This document shows, piece after piece, positions 10,069 through 39,349 of a DNA stretch of 64,000 nucleotides. The stretch's first letter is position 1; every line of letters starts with the position of its first letter. Below the pieces are notes generated by a model. It was not told the origin of the DNA and did not search any database. It was given only the letters and a program-made list of their open reading frames with translations. This DNA comes from Trogon surrucura (Eukaryota; Chordata; Aves; Trogoniformes; Trogonidae). The stretch spans positions 164,680,912 through 164,744,911 of the forward strand of contig CM036617.1 of assembly GCA_020746105.1 (NCBI GenBank), given 5' to 3'. The translations under genes and the position numbers were made by a program.

Positions 10069-13000
10069 TCACACGTCAGCTCTCCAGCTCTGATGTGCTT
10101 CCACCTCCTCTGGCACCACCAGCAGGAGTTCACAGTTCTTTCCTCTCAGCTGGTGTTTCAAAAATTTCCTATCATAAAGAGAAACTCGAATAAGCGCAGC
10201 TGAATGTAGAACTTTGTCCACTTCTACAACAATGAAATGCAAATGACAAGAAACAGGAGGAAACCATCACACATTGTCTTCAGTTATCTTCTGAAAAAAA
10301 CACCCAAAACAAGTATTAAATTTGCCCCACACAACCCAACAATGAAAATTATCAAAGAATCAGACACGATCTTAACTTCAGCAGAGGTAAGTCCATATAG
10401 ATGTCACTTTCCTATTTTCCAAGGTGGCGAAAATAGAATTAAAACCAAGTTCAGTTTCCTTAGATCTCCAAGACCAAGAATGCCACTGCATTTTAAAATA
10501 CTTTCAACAGAACTGGAATACTAGGGGGAAAAAAACAAAAACCATCATTTAGATGTCCTTACCGCAGACTGCAGCAGCAGCAGCGTGCCACCTGGTCATC
10601 TGACATCGTTCTGCAGCCCCTTTCTGCCTGCAAGCTTTTTCTAACACCAAACTTAAGATTATCTCCAATAACTACTAAAGTCAAATCAATGTTTTACTAT
10701 TATCTCTTCACCCAGATTTCCAAAATTCCTTATACAGGAAGCCCTTATTCACCTCTGAACAACAGCACGCTCAGGATAAAATCCACCAGAAGCTCTGCAC
10801 AGCAGTTCCACTACTGTGTTACTTTATCCCAGAATGTCACAAAAGGCTGACGTTCATTTTACTGAGACTTTAGTGGCACAGTGGGCTCTGCAAATATTGC
10901 TTGTGTGCATTCCCTTCCTCAGAACTAGTCAAGGCAGCAAAGCTGCCCATAGGCTTTAGAACAGGATGGAAGCTAAACAGCAACTAAGAGCAAGGGAGAC
11001 TTCACAGTCAAAGTAATTACATCAATTGTCTTGTGCTAAGATTAAAGAGAGGAGGAGTCAGGTCACAAGTGCAGCATATGCTTACACAGACAAGTGATTC
11101 CTAACAAGCAGCTTTCATTGCTCTCAGGGATACGGGTGCACTTTTAGCCTGGAAAACCTTTTCTTGGAAACATATACACAGGTTGCTGCTAAAGAGGGAA
11201 AGGAATGCCACTACTCTCACATCTGAGGAGAGTGCAAGGCACAGCACATCTCCTTACAGGTGTCACTAATACCAGACTTGACCCCTGCCTTCACCACTAG
11301 TGACAGAGCCAGCCACTTAACCAACAAAGTCAGGCTCTCCGGAGCTTGCAGAGATCACCACTGCCAAAAGAATTTTCCCAGCTTCAAACAAACGGGGCAT
11401 AAATCTAAGTGGAGGCATGAGAACCACATTACTCTCAAATCTTTGTTATTGGAGGTCAACCACAGATGTTTCAGTTGCTGTTTAAGGAGAGATTCCCCAC
11501 CTCCAGCCGGGAAGGATGTGAGGAGGAACAGGATACAAAAATTCCTACCTGAGCTCACTTTCACCTCCAATCCACTCGGGCACCTTGAGTTTGGAGTCGA
11601 GGTTGTAGTACGTGCCTCCTACCTCCCGGACGCAGATCCAGTGCTGTCGTTTGAGGGGGAGCTTCAAGGGGCCCCAGCAAAGGCTGGAGGGCAAATTCAT
11701 GATGAAGCCCATCACATTAGACAGGGCAATGACATTAACATCCCTGAAGGGGTGCAGAAAACAAGAGAGTGATAAGATTATAGGCTAGTACTTTAACTTC
11801 ATCTCTTTCTCATTTTTTGCAAACAGTGGCCATCTCCACAATCGCACGACTTCTCAGTACCTGCGCTTATCCCACCAAACCGCCTCATAGCCTTTGGTCT
11901 GAAGCGCTGCCATGATCACGTTTACATCATAGTTTCCGTTTCCCAGCATGCTCTTCTTGTGGGGTGTCACCATGGTGTTGGGAGACAGCCTGCAAACAGA
12001 AGAGGAGATTGCTCTAGCGGCTGTCTGCTGAACCTACATTCCACAGTTGGAAGGGGCTACTTGCTGTATAACTTGAAGCCTGTTTTCAGGATTCTTGAGT
12101 TTAAACATAAACTATTCTGTTCCCCTTATCACTCAAAAAAGGGGCTGAGAGGATTAAATAATGCATTAAAACTAAAACTTATGTACAAAGCCTCCAAAGA
12201 CCCTAGGTTTTGTGACCGCAAAGCAGGAAGCTCTTCTTCTGCCACCTTGACCTGGTACTTCTGAAGGATGCTTCAATTATTTTCCCCTCGATTCATGTTT
12301 GGAGTAAATGCCAGTTTGCCATTTAGAACAATGGCTATTACAATTTTAAGAGTTCAGCAGTCACTAATACCAGTCTTGAAGACTGGATGAAATAACAAGA
12401 TTTGGCTGCAGAAAAGGTTGCTGTCCCCCATCTCCCCAGTAAATGAAAAAAGTATTCAGGTACAAAGCTGTGAAGATATTTGGTTTGGAAGTTTTCTAAA
12501 GCATTGTCATAAATATATGATAACAATATATCTATTGTTGTAGGTAACTAAACAGATAACCTTGCTACAAAACATCTCATCAGCTTTAATCCCACCTAGA
12601 CATCACAGAATCATTTAGGTTGGAAAAGGCCTTAAGATCATGAAGTTCAACCATCGACCTAGCAATGCCAGGTCCACCACTACAGCATCTAAAAATCCAG
12701 AATCGCAGTCCATTCTGTTACATGTGAAAATGTAAGGCAGCCTTACAAAGGCAGATAATGGATGGAAAACATAAAACATGGAGACACGTGGCAAAAAACC
12801 CCACAACATTTAGTCCCTTCCATTGCTTCACTTCCCCCTTCCAAGAAATTCTGTAAGGAGGAGAAACAAGGAGGTGATGAATTACTATGAAGGTGACAGA
12901 TGCGCTTCAACAGCTGGGAGCAAGCACAGGGAAAAATTAGGAGCAGAGACCAGAAAGGTCACACAATGCCAAACCAAACAACATCAAGCCTGAAACCTGT

Positions 13001-16000
13001 TCTTTTGTGATGAGTTGCTCTTTTGATCAGTAAGGACCCCATTTGCTCTGCTGGCACAAGGTTCAGATGTTTCATATAATACAAATATCCACATTTCGCC
13101 TGCCTCTCCCTCATATCAACTCTATCCCCCAAAACTCATGATGTTCCTGCACATATTTTGCTCAGCCTTTAGCACAGTGCAAGTTCTGCAGGCACATTTC
13201 CTCCAGTGAAAGCCTCTCAGCCCTTCTGCATTCCTCCCTTGACAACAGAAGGCATTTGACAAGACAAAGAAAGCAGTAGATTGAGGAGTTAGTTTCAGAC
13301 CAACCAAGGCTAGAGACGCCACACACTGGCAGGTTTTTATATCAGCCACTAGTTTTCTTGCAGCAGAGCAGAACAGCCTGGGAAGCAACTTAACTACTGG
13401 GCATTTCTGAGCAAGGCAGTGACATTTTCATAGAATCATATTTTCTAGTCTCCAGAGATCTAACTGTAACTTGATGTGGCTATTCCATCATCTCTGTAAA
13501 GCAAGATCGTTTTGCTACAACTCATTCCTCAAGATCACTGCTTCAACCTATTAACTCTCAAGAAAGCCAGCAAGCTAGGAAAGGTTTCCAATTAACAGAG
13601 CCCTTTGGGTTGCACAAGCACCCTCTGGTGGCACCGTTTTCCAGAGACAAACTTATTTGAGAGCTGAAAGAACACATTCATCTTTGTTCCTTCCTGTAAC
13701 TTTCAGACCCCCAGAAATGAGACAGAGACCAGTAGAGGTGACATGCTCAAAGAACTGGTACCTGTCAGCCAAGCTTCACCAAGAATCTCCTCAGCATCTC
13801 TACTCACACACCCCTAAACAGTGTCCACAGTCATCAGGTGAAGAAATCTCATCAGACAAGAAATTTAAGTTGCTTCCTCAAAGTTGTTTTTTTTTTAATC
13901 TAGACATTAAGGTGAGGAAGACTGACAAAGTTGGACAGAAATCCAGATAATACTCCTCCTGAGCTCTCCAAGTCAGAAACTTTCATCAGCATGTTGTCTT
14001 AACACAATGGACCCCAGGATTTCTGTCTTTCCTAATCAGGTCTCAATACACAGACTCTTGTGAAGCGGAGAGATTTTGTTTGTATCTCCATGCAAGATTT
14101 GGAACATGCAGTCTTACTTCCTGCAACAAAAGCCAGAGGAACACCGTAAAGATGTTTCTTGTATTAGAGGAAAGAAGGGAGGAAAGACTACAAAATCAGA
14201 GGGGAGCTTAGACCAAGCTTTGGCATGCGCTTGAGATAATCATCAGACCACACTGGCCTTATGCAATGGGATGCAGCAAAAGGAAAACTAATGATTAAGC
14301 AACATGGTTCAATCATTCTTCAAGGGATATGGCAAGAGCTACAGAAAGCTTGAGCCTATTCATAATTTTGTTACCTTGTCAACACTGTTTAAAAAAAAAA
14401 TATAACCAAAAAAAAAAAATTACACTTAGCAAGATTTTTGTAGCTTATCAAAAATATTCATCAGTCCTTTATCAGAGTCATCAACACAGAGAATATGACC
14501 AGACACAGGAAAGACATAAGGAAAAGTGATGTATAAAGTGCAACTAAATCCACACTTGATATGTAAACACAAGTCAAAGAGTTAGACCAAGTAGTAACAC
14601 AACAGAGATGCAAAGCCAGTGGCAATTCTTATGCATAGCTTACAGCTCACCTATTTCTGAGAGGTATCTCCACATATATTTCAATACTACCATGAGGCTG
14701 ATTCCATTTCTGTATCTTGATCCAAATATTAGAATGAAACAATACCTTCCAGGGTGAGAGGTCCAACAAGTTTATACCCCAGGTCCTTCTAAGAGGCTTC
14801 ACACTGTACACTAATTCTCTCTCACCAAACACAATGAAAGCCAACTAATTAGATCATCATACTTCTTCTACCACATGAACTGTCTTTGTTTGCTTCAGGC
14901 CAATAGCAATCCATCTGTGATTACGATTCTGACAATTGCTGCTCTGGAACAAAACTACAGTGTCTTGACAGCGGACAAAAAGTGCCTTGAGCTTGTGTGG
15001 GCCAGCTCCACATCGCCAACAGAAATTTTATTCAAAATGTTCCAGCAAATAGTCTTTCGAACCAGCGTTTACTGTTGTCCATCACCACATTTCCTTTGCA
15101 AAGATAGACACAGGTTTGATGAGCAGAGCACCAATTCCATAAATGCCAATTTTCACGACAGCAACAACAGGCACACAGCTCCCTGCTCATCAGCACAGGG
15201 TACCGTGACGGCCTCGTCCAACAGGACCTGCGTAACTGCTGTCACGAAGCCTGATTTCCTACCTGTCACAAACACAAGATGCCATCAACGGCAAGTAACT
15301 GGTATTCAAACGTAACTTAGGCAACAAGTATCAGAAAATATTCCATTTCCTATCTGATTACTTTGCTTCATCAATGAAAAGACATCACGATTTTCAAAGA
15401 TATGCTCAGAATTTCCACAAAGTGCCAAAACAGCATAAAACACACATTACGCAAAATATGAGCTATTCTACAGGCCACATTAATAACTTACATTTATCCC
15501 AGTAAAACTGAAAAATGCTTTCATTAATTATCTGAAGCTGCTGGGAAAATAGTACAGAAGACGAGGATCTAGCTACTGAAGTGAAATCCACTTTGAGAGA
15601 GTACATGGGATCTTGCTGCATGGAAAAAAAACCCAAAACCCCAAAACACAACATCTGAAGAACTTGGCTGAACCACTCGAATCATTCATATGGCAAAGAT
15701 CTTAATCTCCAAACAACTTAAGTGTTGCAGCCCTAAATCAGTAAGCTTTTATGAGGACCCATTTGTCATTCCTGCCGCCTTCTCTCTCCCAAGGCAATCC
15801 CAAATTCTGTCATTAACATCATGATAATGCATGTACATGAGGCAGGGGCAAAAACATGGAAGAAGGGGAGAAGACGGCAGTCCAACCATACGCAGCATGT
15901 GCAATAAAGCCCTTGGACCCAAAACTGTCAGCCAGAATAGTTTAAGAAACAAGTAGAGAGAATTTCCGCATGGAGAGAGGGGGCGAAAAAGAAAGAGGGG

Positions 16001-16344
16001 GGTGATTTTAAAAGACAAGCCACATTTAATTCAAAGCAGTGGCTTACTCTAGACCCCTCTCTTGCTCTATTTTTTTTTGTCCCCCCAGCTACGATCTGAA
16101 AATTCTTCTGAGCAACAGAGGACATGAGGAAGCTAATGCCAGTGCAGAGAGTATCCTACCTCTGAAAAATCTCCTGCAGGGTTTCCCTAGTGAAGGCGTT
16201 GCTGTCCTGGAAGACATTGTTGAGGGCATGGAGGGCACAGAGCTCCCTACGCTGCTTTTCATGGTAAATATGCAGTGGCGGTAGCTGGGGTGGCTCTGGT
16301 GATTCCAATTTGGTCTTGTCACCTTTCCATGGCACGCAACTCAT
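10069..16344 (-). CDS. JOSD1: JOSD1, Josephin-domain deubiquitinase
   Basis: Four coding exons, high to low: 16344-16160, 11989-11861, 11743-11549 and 10168-10069. Phases agree and the product is 202 aa, exactly the human length. The start is the ATG of [10 protein letters not shown]; the frame stays open upstream to 16425 but has no further ATG. The Josephin domain covers most of the protein. The catalytic triad is complete: Cys36 in [12 protein letters not shown], His139 in KRQHWICV and Asp154 in YYNLDSKL. Known role: a cysteine protease that cleaves ubiquitin, activated by its own mono-ubiquitination and linked to the plasma membrane, endocytosis and actin dynamics. Transcription diverges from GTPBP1 and converges on TOMM22. 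Confidence 0.98.
12602..12690 (-). mobile_element. CR1 LINE fragment
   Basis: Reads ACAGAATCATTTAGGTTGG, AAAGGCCTTAAGATCATG, AAGTTCAACC and AATGCCAGGTCCACCACTA. This is the reverse complement of a CR1 3' end of the variant class that contains CAAGTCCACCA. Truncated and diverged. It lies in JOSD1 intron 1 in gene orientation. Confidence 0.8.
13618..13632 (-). promoter_or_regulatory. CTCF-like binding motif
   Basis: The minus strand reads GCCACCAGAGGGTGC, close to the CTCF core. It is inside JOSD1 intron 1. Prediction by eye only. Confidence 0.4.
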
Positions 16345-17426
16345 TTTCGCGTAGGGTGGATGGAGAGTAGGCGGTGAGAAATGAAGGAGGCTGAAGTTTC
16401 TTCCTCCACAGTCACAGCAGCCCACTGCCCCTTTTTTTTTTTGCAGGCTAGCGCTGCTTCCAGCTCACAAACCCTCCTCTTGTGCTTCAGTTTATTCAGT
16501 AATTGCCTCTGATGGCTGGTTTTAAAAACCACATAAAGGTCTGCAACATATTTTTCCTCCCTCCTCCCATACCCCATAAAATGTTAATACTTCCCTCCCC
16601 CCTCCCAGAAAAAAAAAAAAAAAAGTCAAAAGATATGAATTCTCTTAAGCCTCAAGGTACCAGCTGGAATTTATCACATCGCTCCTTCTCTTCCATCTCC
16701 TTTGGTCTCTAATGCCACTAAAAACGCACCCAGAGGAGCTAACAAAGAGGAGCTCAGGCCCAAAGTGCCAAAGTGGAGAAGACAAAGCCAGCTTCTGGTA
16801 CTGCTTCTGAGAACACAGGGTGGTTAAGGACTTATCAGCTGCATTCCTCCATTCCTTTGGGAATGGCTGAACCCAGGCAAGAAGATGCCAACAGCTCGAG
16901 AAAGGAAACCGCTTCTTGCTAGGCCACAAAAAAACCAAAACAGGTCCAGGCTCCGGGGCAGGCAGCTCCTCACAAGTCACCCTGCACTCCGACAAAGGGA
17001 AGTCTCCGTTAGCAATGAGAAGCGGCAGCACAAAGCCCGGGGAGAGGCGGGGGGAGGGCGGGCAGGACAAGCCCCGAGGCCTGCCTCACACCTTCCCACC
17101 CCGGCCCTCCCCGCCCCACGCTCGCACAACCGCCACCAACGGCCCAGCTGGCGGCCGCTTCCCGCAACGCCAAGGCCCAGGCTCCCTCCGTGTCCCCCCC
17201 CACTCCCAGCGCTGAGAAGAAGTCCCACCTCCCCCTCCAAAAAAAAAAAAACAAACCCCAACAAAACACGGACACCAGGAGCCCCCCCCCCCCGCCCTTC
17301 GGAACTCGCTGCCAGGCCCAGGCGCCCGCCCTTCCCCTCAGGAGGGGCGCGAGCGGAGCCGTTGGGCCCCGCTGCCTCTCACCCGCTCCTCGGCCCCGGC
17401 CGCCCCACACCGACCGCCGCTCCACC

Positions 17427-17436
17427 GCGCATGCGC
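17427..17436. promoter_or_regulatory. NRF1-type palindrome
   Basis: GCGCATGCGC, the core of the NRF1 consensus, lies in the CpG island on the JOSD1 side. Confidence 0.6.
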
Positions 17437-17454
17437 AGCGGGACCCACTCTGTG

Positions 17455-17478
17455 CACACACACACACACACACACACG
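17455..17478. repeat. (CA)n microsatellite
   Basis: About twelve CA units. It lies between the NRF1-type palindrome and the CRE, in the bidirectional promoter. Confidence 0.9.
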
Positions 17479-17551
17479 CGCCCCCCCTCCCGCCCCGCGG
17501 CGCGCGTGCCCCGCGGCCCGCCCCGCACGCGCCGACGTCGCGCCCGCCCCC

Positions 17552-17559
17552 TGACGTCA
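17552..17559. promoter_or_regulatory. Full palindromic CRE
   Basis: TGACGTCA in a CpG island is a full-site CREB/ATF element. A related GACGTC lies about 20 bp upstream, at 17534-17539. Confidence 0.7.
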
Positions 17560-17976
17560 GCGGTCACCGCCCGGTGAATAAACATGAACCCGCGCCGACT
17601 CCGCTTCGGCTTGAGCTGGAGCTTGTGGCGGTTGAGGGGCGGAAGCGCAACCCGGCGGAGGAACGGGACGGACAGCTTTCCCCGCCCGCTTCGAGTTCAC
17701 CTGCCAACCGGCAGAACCCGCCGGATTTTCTCATCTCCTTGGCGCTGGCGTCCCGCCGGCCGCCCCGACCCTCACGGCCCGAACAGCGCGGGCTCGTACG
17801 ACGAGGCGGCGGAGGGTCTTCCCGTCGGGAGCCCAGGGCCTTGAGGGGGCGGCAGAGCCCTTTGCCGAACGCCGACTGACCCCGTTTGCTGCTGGGATCC
17901 CGCCGCCCATCACCTCAGCGAAACTTCCAGCCGGGCCCGCGGCTTGAAAGGATACCAGGCGCGCTCCCTCCCCGTT

Positions 17977-18331
17977 CCATTGGCTTACGGAACTGCCCGT
18001 GGAAAAATCTCCTTTTTTTCATTGGCTAGCCCGAGAGAGTACCCAGCGGCACCGCCTCAGGCTTACCCAATAGCTCTAGTCTTCTTCTCTGATTGGCTGT
18101 TGGAGTTGTTTGTCAACGAGGACTAGCTCTCCCATTGGCTGGGAATCCCCTGACACGTCGAGAGGGCTCTGTTGTGTGTGTATATATAGAAAACGAGCCG
18201 AGCTGGCAGCGGTTCTCCCATTGGCTTCGCGCGCTTCGCGGGGGCGTGGCCCCCTTCATGAATAACAACTACCCCGCCCGCCGTCGTCATGGCTACGGGT
18301 TAATCGCCCCCGTTCCTCCGCCGCTGATTGG
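17977..18331. promoter_or_regulatory. Array of seven CCAAT boxes (NF-Y type)
   Basis: ATTGG occurs at 17979, 18021, 18092, 18134, 18220 and 18327 on the plus strand, and CCAAT at 18067. All six ATTGG copies continue as ATTGGCT, the NF-Y preference. Successive starts are 42, 46, 25, 42, 86 and 107 bp apart. The array ends about 100 bp before the GTPBP1 start codon. Confidence 0.8.
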
Positions 18332-18429
18332 CTGACACCGCCTTGGCGGGCCGGGGGCGGGGCCGCCGCGCCCCCCGGTGCGGAGGGGCGGGGAGGGGGG
18401 GGTGAGGGAGGAGGGCCGGGGCAGGGAAG

Positions 18430-35805
<17,376 letters not shown>

Positions 35806-37985
35806 ATTTCTTACTCCTCCCTCTGAGGAATTCCTCCCCTTCCCTTCATTTCTTATCCAAAAGATCCAGAGCAGCTTAAACCAAAACCCATCCCAGCTGA
35901 TTTGGCTGCAGAAGAATCGTCCCTCCTCCCCGAAGGAAGTGATGGAGAGGACCATAATTTATAAGCTAATGAAGGTGATAAGACACACAGAACTGAGTAA
36001 CTGACACCTTCCTCCTCCCCCCTTATCGACACATTTTTGTACATCATGGGCTTAGTTTTTATTCTTATTAGTTTTTATTATATTTTGTGTGCATGAAGAT
36101 GAGAGGAGAGTCTGGATAGAACTGCGAAGAGCCAGTTAGCTGCCTCCCTCCTCCCTCACCCTATTCTGTCTGCAGGACTTGCTGCTCTCCTCCTATGTGC
36201 TGTCTCAGAGCCAGGGGTTATCAAACGCCTGAAATTTCAGACTTGCAAAGGTTAAAACACGTTGCGTAGGATGGCTCCATAGGGCATTGTTTCCTCACCG
36301 CTGTGGCCCCGTGCCAAATACGTTTCTGGATTCCCTCCATCTTAAGCCATTTCTAAGGGGGTTTAATTTGATGTTGTAGTGACTGAAGTTTGAAGGTGAT
36401 GGTTCATTAGTTGGAGATCCGAGAGGGAAACAAATTGGAAAGCAGTTTTTGATGTGAAGTTGAGGAATCCTAAACTAAATGTCCTTCTCAAATATGTTGA
36501 TAGCACTTACAATTTAAATTCGAGACAGAATTCAACAGGCAGTCATCTGCCTGTCCTGTTCCTCTTCCCATCATGCTGTTTTTTTCCTGTTTTGTTCAGT
36601 GCACATTGGAGCAAATCTAACCTGTCTCTCAAGCCTGCAGCAGTTCAGATGACAGTATTAAGAATATGGCACAGGAACATTTGGTCCGTCCCTTGAGCCA
36701 GAGAAAGCCTTCTCACCTCGACAGACAGGTAACCACAAGTGGTAATTACCTTTGGAACAGAGACACCAGGCAAACATGACCTCTCCTTGATTTTGTTTAC
36801 TCCAAGATTGCCCAACTCTCTTCCGGAACTCACTGGCCAAACTTTGCCATAGCAGAGGTAGGTTTTGTCTTCTCCCCTCTTGGCCAAAGAGGGCGTTTAT
36901 GAATTGGTACCAAACTTAGAGAATTGCTTTCAAGTTTGGAAGTACGTGTTAATTTTCTGACCTTTTTTTTTTTTAAAAAAATTGTATTTTTTTAAATGAC
37001 AAATTCTGGTTTCCCCAGGAAGGCCCTGCAAGGACAGTCAATTAACTTTATTGTTATGGTTTTTTTAACCCAAGATTGTGCAAGTGATCAGTTCCCTGTT
37101 TATTTTGATCTCTCTTCTTTTAACCCTGCCTCTTTGCTTGGCTTCTGTGAGGACAGGAGTTGTCCTCTGCTGGTTTGTCCGTGAGCAGTTTGAGGGAGGA
37201 GGTGGCATCCTCAGCAAATCGTTGCTCTCCCCAGCAGGTGCGGTCAGCCTCGGTTTCTTTGAGGGCTTCCTCCTCCAATGAAGGACTTTTATTTTAATTA
37301 GAGGGAGACTATAAAGTCTCTGTCCCTCCTTAGCGGGTTGTTCCTGTTTCTCACTCTGTGGCACCTGCGTGGAGTTCATTCCAGTTCACCTTGTGATTCA
37401 AGGTTGGCTTTCAAGCTCACCAGGCAAGAGCAGGCTCAGGACGTGAGAGCACATCTCCCGACGCCAGCACCAGCACTCCAAGAGCATTAAGTGGCACGGG
37501 AGAGGTGACAACGTGGTTTGGAGACGAGGGTACTTTGCCTTAGAGACTGCAGTGGCCTGAGTGTGGGTGGAAGGGGGAGGTCAGACAGTCCTTTCCAAGC
37601 TCTGTGCCTAAGTACCAGCACTCTCCTGGCACGGGAGGAACATAGGCAGCTACAACACTAATAGCACCCACATTGTGAGGGGGTGTGAGGTGTGGCTGAG
37701 CAGGGCACGAAGGCCTGGTTTGTTCATCTTCTGGCCCTGTAGAAGCTTCAAACTGCATCCGATTTCACTGCCCTCTGCTTCTGAGGGGAGCAGGAAGCTC
37801 CAGGCGGTTTTTCTCTTTCTCCATTCCTTGTGCTCCAAATGAAGGAGACTGCCGAGACTGGAAGAGGGTTTACTTCAGTTTGTGCAAAGGAGGTGGTGTG
37901 ATCTCTCTTTTGTGACCAGCATTCAAAGATCACTCGGGCTGTTGTGATCTATAAAATAAATTTTAAAAAAGTTTGTTCCAAAGTT
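35806..37985 (+). other. GTPBP1: GTPBP1 3' UTR and poly(A) signal
   Basis: AATAAA at 37955-37960 lies 2.15 kb after the stop and is followed by T/GT-rich sequence. No earlier convincing AATAAA was noticed. No coding frame is supported inside. Confidence 0.65.
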
Positions 37986-39349
37986 AAAGTATGTCTCGTT
38001 GCTTTTTTTTGTCCCTCTGGAAAAAACAATGCTTGACGCTTCAGTGCCAAAAGCCAGACTGAGCAGGTTTGCTTGGCACTGTGCTCCTTGCTGGCTACAA
38101 GAGGAGGCTGCATTGGCAGCGACAGCAGGGGAGGGCACGCCGTGCTACAGGAGAGCTGCTGCTGAGCCTCTGCAGCTTCTACTCTGCCTGAGAGTGCTGC
38201 TTGGTGGCAGAGTGGTGAAATGAGAGCGCTGCGTGGTGTGAGCTATGCTGGGCGAGATGTCCACGTGCATGTGTGTGAAGAGCTGCTGTAGCAAATCATC
38301 TGGGGCCAGCCCTCGCAGACACTTCGCTAGAGGAGGCAGATTTGCACCTGTTTCTGTAAATGCAGCAGGACGTTTCAGGCCTTGGAAGGGTGTTTGCTTT
38401 TTTTTTCTGCAGCCCCAGTCTCAGAGGTTCATGAAGGCTTTTCGTGCTCTTTCCCAATAGGTAAGTGTTGGGCTGGGAGCTGGTGGTAGCCAGAGCAAAG
38501 GCCCACCCAGCTCCTCCACTGGTGCTGTAGGCACCTACAGGGAGCAGCGCTGCTCCTGGGGGGTGTGCTCACCCCTCTGCTCCTGTCTGTACTTGAGCCC
38601 TTCACCCTGAGCACCCCCTATTCCATCCCTTCCCAGTGGTGTCTCTGTCAGTTTTTCTGTCTGTCCCCCTTCCCATTCTTCTGTGTCCCTCCCCCAGCTG
38701 GGACTTGGATGTGCTCATCCTCCCTCTAGAGACAGCAGAAAACAAGCCTTTCCCTAGGGTGTCTCTGAGGAGCTCCTCAGCACCACCCTGCCTCCAGGCC
38801 ACGATGGTTGATGGTTAAGCAGACATCAGCAAACCAGACATCAGCATGCTGTCGGTTAACTTTCTCATGCTGAGGACAATTAACTAGTTCCTTTCTACTT
38901 GCTCTTAACTGCCTCCTGAGTAAGTCACAGCCTGTGTTAAAGAAAGGAGAACAACCTGCATCTACCCTTAATTATAGCTTGTGTCAGGCTTTGTCCTTGC
39001 TCTCCCTCCTGCCCCAGCCTCATTTGCCTCTCCTCAGGACCAAGCCAGGCTCTGCTCAGGATGAACTGATGCCCAGGGATGGCCTGTCACAGACTTGGAC
39101 TACCAGAAGTCAAAGTCCCAAGGAATTTGAATTTCTAAGAGTAAACTCCCATTTTCATCATTACCTCAAGCAGTTTTTGCATCCCTGAAGGTGAAAACTG
39201 ATGACTGACCCTAGAGTTTGTAGGTCAGGCTGGAAAAATAAGGATTTGCTATGAGAATACATACAAGAAGAGGTACAAGAATAGCTTCGGCTGTTCAGTG
39301 GCCATGGAACATTCCCACCAGCAAATTCACCTGCAAAACACCCAAAACA
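37986..39349. other. Intergenic gap between convergent GTPBP1 and SUN2
   Basis: About 1.4 kb between the inferred 3' ends of two convergent genes. I see no gene, repeat family or RNA structure here. Confidence 0.5.

Larger units (their letters stand above)
11990..16159 (-). other. JOSD1: JOSD1 intron 1
   Basis: A 4.2 kb intron between the first two coding exons. It contains a CR1 remnant near 12.6 kb and a CTCF-like motif at 13618-13632. Otherwise I see A-rich sequence, including runs at about 14390-14420, and no exon or RNA gene. Confidence 0.7.

Noticed and set aside
13428..13442. CATAGAATCAT, like a CR1 end repeat
   Set aside because: Only about a dozen bases match and the flanking sequence does not continue as CR1.
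16345..16425. N-terminal extension of JOSD1 reading GCCDCGG, suggestive of a lipid-modified start
   Set aside because: The frame is open, but the codon at its beginning is GTG, not ATG. The first ATG is the conserved MSCVPW start, which gives the exact human length.
16885..17879. Two plus-strand frames of about 230 codons in the JOSD1/GTPBP1 CpG island
   Set aside because: Pro/Arg-rich low-complexity translation through promoter sequence and a CA repeat; no homology recognised.
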